Assembly: GCA_017307785.1 (NCBI GenBank)
Contig: JAFKGI010000004.1
Location: 238,620-302,619 of the forward strand
DNA from: Vulcanimicrobiota bacterium
GTDB lineage: Bacteria; Vulcanimicrobiota; Xenobia; Xenobiales; JADMJV01
Length of the DNA: 64,000 nt
Direction of reading: 5' to 3'
The notes below the pieces were generated by a model. The model made no database searches. It saw only the letters and a list, made by a program, of their open reading frames with translations, and was not told where the DNA came from. Of the stretch, positions 60,190 to 64,000 are shown one piece after another (position 1 is the stretch's first letter; every line of letters begins with the position of its first letter). Made by a program: the position numbers and the translations under genes.

Positions 60190-61521
60190 GTGAAGTTAGC
60201 GATCATTGGAACGGGTTATGTGGGCCTGGTCACCGGGACCTGTCTGGCCGAGATGGGCAATCAGGTGGTCTGCGTGGACACCGACGCCAGCAAGATCGCG
60301 CAGCTTCGTCAGGGCAAGATTCCGATTTACGAGCCCGGTCTTTCCGAGCTGATCGAGGCCAACGTCGGTGAAGGGCGCCTGACCTTCACGACCGATGCCA
60401 GGCAAGGCATCGCGGACAGCCAGATTGTGATGATCGCGGTGGGTACTCCCCCCAAGGAAGACGGCTCGGCCGACCTGTCGGCCGTATTCGCGGTGGCCGA
60501 AACCGTGGCCGAGGTGGCCAGCGGGTCCCGCGTGCTGGTGACCAAGAGCACCGTTCCGGTCGGCACCTGTCAGGCTCTGCAGGAGCGGTTGAACGCCAAA
60601 GGACGTGCCGACATTGTGGTGGTGAGCAATCCGGAATTCCTGAAGCAGGGAGACGCCGTCAACGACTTTCTCAAGCCCGAGCGAGTGGTGATCGGCGCCG
60701 ACAACGCGGAGGCTTCTCAGTTGATGCAGGAGCTGTATGGCCCATTTCTGCGCACCGGCAACCGCCTGATCGTCATGGACATCGCCTCGGCGGAAATGAC
60801 CAAATACGTCGCCAACGCCTTCCTGGCCACCAAGATTTCCTTCATCAACGAGATGAGTAACCTGTGCCAAAAGGTCGGTGCCGATATCGAGCTGGTGCGC
60901 GCCGGCATCTCCACCGACAGTCGCATCGGCGACAAGTTCTTGTTTCCCGGACTCGGATTCGGCGGTTCTTGTTTCCCCAAGGATGTGAAGGCCCTGATTC
61001 AGACGGGTCAAGAGTTCGGTTGCGATATGAGCATCCTGTCCAGCGTGGTCCAGGTCAACGAAAGCCAGCGCGCTTCGTTCTTCGATCGAATTTTGCAGCA
61101 CTTCGGTGGCTCGCTGCAAGGTAAGAAGCTGGCTATGTGGGGGCTGGCCTTCAAGCCCCGCACCGACGACACCCGGGAAGCCCCGGCCCTCTCCCTGATT
61201 CAATGGATTCTCGACAAAGGCGGCTCCGTCCAGGCTTTCGATCCCAAAGCGATGCCGAAAGTGAAGCAAGAGTTCGGCGACAAAATTCAATACTGCGACC
61301 TGGCCTACGACGCGTTGACCGGGGCCGACGCCCTCATCATCGCCACCGAATGGAACGAGTTCCGCCGACCGGACTTCGAGCGAGTGAAACGAATGCTGGC
61401 TCGGCCGGTCATTTTCGACGGCCGCAATCTTTACTCGCCCGATCGCATGGCGCAACGCGGCTTCGAATATTACTGTGTCGGACGTCCCGACCAGAATCCG
61501 CTGCCCGTAGCCGGCCGCTAA
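60190..61521 (+). CDS. ugd: UDP-glucose 6-dehydrogenase
   Basis: 443 residues from GTG with CGAGGA upstream. NAD motif IIGTGYVGLVTGTCLAEMGNQVVCVD, VGTPPKEDGSADLS, the catalytic Cys in LGFGGSCFPKDVKAL and a C-terminal UDP-binding domain (MWGLAFKPRTDDTREAPALSLIQWI). It makes UDP-glucuronate. The WbpP/TviC-like epimerase at 27 kb and the glycosyltransferase next door could use its product. It is divergent from the PEP-CTERM-like gene. Confidence 0.95.
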   Translation: MKLAIIGTGYVGLVTGTCLAEMGNQVVCVDTDASKIAQLRQGKIPIYEPGLSELIEANVGEGRLTFTTDARQGIADSQIVMIAVGTPPKEDGSADLSAVFAVAETVAEVASGSRVLVTKSTVPVGTCQALQERLNAKGRADIVVVSNPEFLKQGDAVNDFLKPERVVIGADNAEASQLMQELYGPFLRTGNRLIVMDIASAEMTKYVANAFLATKISFINEMSNLCQKVGADIELVRAGISTDSRIGDKFLFPGLGFGGSCFPKDVKALIQTGQEFGCDMSILSSVVQVNESQRASFFDRILQHFGGSLQGKKLAMWGLAFKPRTDDTREAPALSLIQWILDKGGSVQAFDPKAMPKVKQEFGDKIQYCDLAYDALTGADALIIATEWNEFRRPDFERVKRMLARPVIFDGRNLYSPDRMAQRGFEYYCVGRPDQNPLPVAGR

Positions 61522-61630
61522 CGGCCATAAATCTTGCCCCGCGCCAGCTGCGATAGCAACGGGCTGATCATTACTCGTCTGGTGAATTCAGGCCGACGAT
61601 AAAGATAAAATTTCGCAATTTGTGATGCGT

Positions 61631-61658
61631 TTGCTTGCATTCGCCTGATATCTATAGT
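61631..61658 (+). promoter_or_regulatory. Promoter-like pair before the GT2 gene
   Basis: TTGCTT (61631-61636) and TATAGT (61653-61658) are 16 bp apart. The ATG at 61670 is about 11 bases beyond the -10, so the leader would be very short. The 148-base gap is the most AT-rich of the window and holds no other feature I can see. Confidence 0.45.
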
Positions 61659-61669
61659 ATCTATGCTCT

Positions 61670-62701
61670 ATGTCGCTGGTAGATTTGTCGGTTCACCCGG
61701 TGAAAAATTATCTTATTGTAGTTGTGCCGGCGTACAACGAAGCCCGCACCATTGCCCAGGTAATTGCCCGCATTCCTCGCAGCCTTCCCGGGACCGGTCG
61801 TGTGGACGTGCTGGTTATCGATGATGGATCCAGCGACGGCACGGCTGACTGCGCTATTCAGGCCGGCGCTTTTTGCTTTCGAAAAGAAAGCAATGAAGGT
61901 CTCGGCGCGGCCGTGCGCACCGGCCTGACCCTGGGTTTGCAGAGTGGCGCCGACATCGTCGCGAATATTGATGCCGACGGACAGTTCTCTCCGGAGGATT
62001 TGAAGGATCTGGTCGCTCCGATTGTCAATGGGCGGGCTGGCTTCGCTACCTGCACCCGGTTCGCGGTGCCGGAACTGCAGCCCAAAATGCCCTGGATCAA
62101 GCTGCGCGGCAACGCCTGGGTTTGCGGAATCGTCAACAGCATCACGGGCCACAAGTTCACAGATGTTTCGTGCGGATTTCGCGCCTATTCGAGGGAAACC
62201 GCCCTGAAGCTTACCATCTGGTCGCGCTTCACCTATACCCAGGAGTCTTTCATTCGGCTGGCTCATCTGGGAGTTCCCATCGTCGAGGTCCCCTTGCGAG
62301 TCCGAGGAGAGCGGGAATTTGGAGAGAGCCGTATCGCCAGGAATTTGTGGAAATTCGGCTCCCAGATCTTCATTATCATGTTGCGGGCCATGCGAGACAC
62401 CCAGCCGTTGACTTTCTTCGGCCTGCTGGCCTTCAGTCTGGCCTGTCTGGGGGGTCTCCAACTCGGAGTCGTCCTCTGCCAGTTCCTGTGGGCCGGACAC
62501 GCCGCTCCCTGGGATTCCCTGTTGGTGACGGGGCTGATTTTTCTGAGTTTGGGCGGGGTCACCGCGGTCATTTCCCTGCTCGCCGACCAGTTGGGTCGGG
62601 TTCACCGCACTCTGGATGAGTCTCTCTATTACCAGCGTTTGGCTCACTTTGAGAAAAACACCCTGCCGCTCGGACAAATCGCCGGGGTTCTGGGTGGGTA
62701 G
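61670..62701 (+). CDS. Glycosyltransferase family 2 (polyprenyl-phosphate glycosyltransferase-like)
   Basis: 343 residues. GT2 fold: IVVVPAYNEARTIAQVIARIP, VLVIDDGSSDGTADCAIQAG, ESNEGLGAAVRTGLTLGL, NIDADGQFSPEDL (metal-binding DxD), CGFRAYSRE and VPLRVRGEREFGESRI. The C-terminal ~100 residues have two membrane helices (LTFFGLLAFSLACLGGLQLGVVLC and LLVTGLIFLSLGGVTAVISLLA), as in DPMS/ArnC-like enzymes that load sugar onto undecaprenyl phosphate. No ribosome binding site precedes the ATG. It overlaps the next gene by 8 bases. Confidence 0.88.
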   Translation: MSLVDLSVHPVKNYLIVVVPAYNEARTIAQVIARIPRSLPGTGRVDVLVIDDGSSDGTADCAIQAGAFCFRKESNEGLGAAVRTGLTLGLQSGADIVANIDADGQFSPEDLKDLVAPIVNGRAGFATCTRFAVPELQPKMPWIKLRGNAWVCGIVNSITGHKFTDVSCGFRAYSRETALKLTIWSRFTYTQESFIRLAHLGVPIVEVPLRVRGEREFGESRIARNLWKFGSQIFIIMLRAMRDTQPLTFFGLLAFSLACLGGLQLGVVLCQFLWAGHAAPWDSLLVTGLIFLSLGGVTAVISLLADQLGRVHRTLDESLYYQRLAHFEKNTLPLGQIAGVLGG

Positions 62702-63590
62702 ACGGCGGGGCCCCAAGTTTTGGGTCGCCGCCGGGCTGAAAATCGCGTTTTTTCTGGTTTTTGCCTGGTTTTATACGGGTCGATTCGTGGGCGCTCTCAG
62801 TCAGTTGGAGAAGCCTCCCAGCATCGATCCGCTGTGGCTGGGGCTCAGTCTCGCCCTGTCCGTGCTGGCCTACTTGGGATTCCCGGCCGCACTCTTCTCG
62901 CTGGCCGGCGGCCTGAGTCGCCGGCAGGCCGCCACTGTCTATCTGCTTTCCTCGCCGGCCAAGTATGTGCCGGGAAAGGTCTGGCCGACCGTGGTTTTCA
63001 CGGCTCTAAGTCAGCGCTTCGGACTGGGTCTCGGGGAGGCCTTGGGACTGGTCTTCTGGCTGAACTTGGGAGTTCTGGTCAGTGGCCTGGCCCTCGGTAG
63101 TTGGACCCTTCATCCCCTTTTGTCGCTGCTCGTGTTCGCTGCCCTGGCCTCCTTACATCTGCTGGCCCCCTTTCAGTCCTACTTGAGCAAAAAACATCGG
63201 CTGCAGCGTGTTCTTGCGACCTTTCCAGGGCGATCCGCTTTTGTCGGCGCGGTGCTTTGGCAGGCCGCCTACTGGGTGCTTCAGGGTGTGGCCTCTTGCT
63301 GTCTGCTACGCGGCATGGGCTTTGCGGTGTCGCTTGAGCAAGTTCCCCAGCTGGTGGGTGGATTTGCGGCCAGTGCTCTGCTGGGGATTCTGGCCCCCTT
63401 TGCTCCGGGCGGCCTGGGCGTGCGCGAGGTTGCCCTCAGCCATTTCCTGACCAGCTTCTTGCCGCCGGTCGAGGCGGCTCTGGCACCTGCCTTTCTGAGA
63501 ATCTTGCAAATGGTGGTCGAGGGCTCTGGCCTGGTGGTCGGTCTGTATCTGCTGAAGCGTCGCAACGAGGATTCACAGGTTCGTTTCTGA
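62694..63590 (+). CDS. Lysylphosphatidylglycerol synthase-type integral membrane protein (UPF0104, flippase-like)
   Basis: 298 residues from GTG at 62694, which overlaps the GT2 stop by 8 bases; an upstream ATG at 62616 would overlap by 86. About eight hydrophobic segments, e.g. LKIAFFLVFAWFYTGRFVG, LWLGLSLALSVLAYLG, SPAKYVPGKVWPTVVF and GFAASALLGILAPFAPGGLGVREVAL, the last two being family hallmarks. Only the membrane (flippase-like) half of the MprF family is present, with no synthase domain. With the GT2 gene it could move lipid-linked sugar across the membrane. Confidence 0.8.
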   Translation: MGRRRGPKFWVAAGLKIAFFLVFAWFYTGRFVGALSQLEKPPSIDPLWLGLSLALSVLAYLGFPAALFSLAGGLSRRQAATVYLLSSPAKYVPGKVWPTVVFTALSQRFGLGLGEALGLVFWLNLGVLVSGLALGSWTLHPLLSLLVFAALASLHLLAPFQSYLSKKHRLQRVLATFPGRSAFVGAVLWQAAYWVLQGVASCCLLRGMGFAVSLEQVPQLVGGFAASALLGILAPFAPGGLGVREVALSHFLTSFLPPVEAALAPAFLRILQMVVEGSGLVVGLYLLKRRNEDSQVRF

Positions 63591-63600
63591 ACCGGGCGCG

Positions 63601-64000
63601 ATGTTGACAAAGGAACGCCGCTTTCTGGTGCTGGCAGGGCTGCTGTTCTCGATGGGTTACGCGCGCACCGCCGCCACCTTGGCCAGGCAGTTTCTTAAGA
63701 GAACCGAGGTCGACCCGCTTGTGTCGGCCTCGCGAAGCGTATCCACCGTTTGTAAAACTATGCCCGCGAAAGCTACCGTCGGATTTGTTGATGGCCACCG
63801 ATGGCCGGTGGTGGACGACGGCCTCGTAAGCAAGTTCATGGTTCAGTTTACTCTGGCTCCCCGGCTGGTGTTTCCGCGGGGAAAAGTCCTGCGTGGCGAG
63901 GATTATCTCCTGACCTATGACCTTCGGCTCGACTCGGCCTTGCTGGTGGCCGAGTCTAACGGCTATCGACTCTACGCCAGGCAGCCTCGTCAGCGGCCGT
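63601..64000 (+). CDS. Unknown membrane-associated protein, 5' part only (runs off right edge)
   Basis: ATG at 63601, 10 bases after the previous gene's stop, and the frame is open to the window end (133 codons seen). It begins MLTKERRFLVLAGLLFSMG, a likely signal anchor, followed by a soluble part with a possible beta-sandwich (VSKFMVQFTLAPRLVFPRG, DYLLTYDLRLDSALLVAES). I do not recognise a family. The spacing suggests the same operon as the GT2 and flippase-like genes. Confidence 0.6.
   Translation, partial: MLTKERRFLVLAGLLFSMGYARTAATLARQFLKRTEVDPLVSASRSVSTVCKTMPAKATVGFVDGHRWPVVDDGLVSKFMVQFTLAPRLVFPRGKVLRGEDYLLTYDLRLDSALLVAESNGYRLYARQPRQRP

Noticed and set aside
1..64000. tRNA, rRNA, insertion sequences, integrases
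   Set aside because: Read for by eye and not found; a tRNA scan could still reveal a missed short RNA gene.

Overview
The window is about 64 kb of high-GC bacterial chromosome, densely coded on both strands, with no rRNA, tRNA, CRISPR array, transposase or prophage that I can recognise. The host is a flagellated diderm: there is a FliK-type flagellar gene at the left edge and an outer-membrane TpsB transporter with its TpsA partner at 49-56 kb. Large MalT-like ATPase/TPR regulators ending in BTAD (SARP-type) output domains, proline-rich N-termini without ordinary signal peptides, and many secreted proteins of unknown function suggest a poorly characterised phylum. A Vulcanimicrobiota/Eremiobacterota-like lineage is only a guess; nothing here fixes the taxonomy.

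Layout. 0-2.5 kb: end of a flagellar operon (flgD-like start, fliK with 17-residue repeats). 2.6-9.5 kb: two tandem paralogous ATPase-TPR-HEAT-wHTH-BTAD regulators, the second broken by a one-base frameshift. 9.5-12.4 kb: an overlapping pair, a GNAT acyltransferase fused to a DRE-TIM condensing enzyme plus a catalytically degenerate DRE-TIM partner; the divergent promoter region holds four CGTTGAT heptamers at 11-12 bp spacing, the kind of site SARP/OmpR-type regulators bind. 12.5-17.8 kb: methyltransferase, unknown protein, a receiver protein, a PhoB-type two-component pair and an L-2-hydroxyglutarate oxidase-like enzyme. 17.9-25.2 kb: carbohydrate hydrolases (GH5, GH3, GH13), a methyltransferase and a patatin-like lipase. 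25.4-28.2 kb: FecR-domain secreted protein, Fe/Zn-cluster TPR protein, UDP-sugar 4-epimerase. 28.3-33.9 kb: membrane histidine kinase divergent from a receiver/degenerate HD-GYP/BTAD regulator, then an orphan GspF.

34-41 kb holds unusual structural or envelope proteins: a Cys-rich secreted protein, a 1303-residue TPM-like coiled-coil protein with a poly-Gly tail, a pure heptad-repeat coiled coil encoded by 21-bp repeats, and a glycine-zipper protein. 41-49 kb: parvulin-type foldase, NAD(P)HX repair enzyme, asparagine synthetase, WbqC-like protein, CAP-domain protein and a nucleotidyltransferase-fold protein. 48.8-56.2 kb is one overlapping operon, tpsB-tpsA-CAP-DUF4838, in which every junction overlaps and the last gene appears to start at CTG. 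56.3-64 kb: surface polysaccharide and envelope genes (gmd, acyltransferase, L,D-transpeptidase, a PEP-CTERM-like anchored protein, UDP-glucose dehydrogenase, GT2, LPG-synthase-type flippase) running off the right edge.

Taken together the genes describe a cell investing in surface polysaccharide, secreted proteins and glycan breakdown, under several SARP/two-component regulators. No intergenic stretch exceeds 300 bases.
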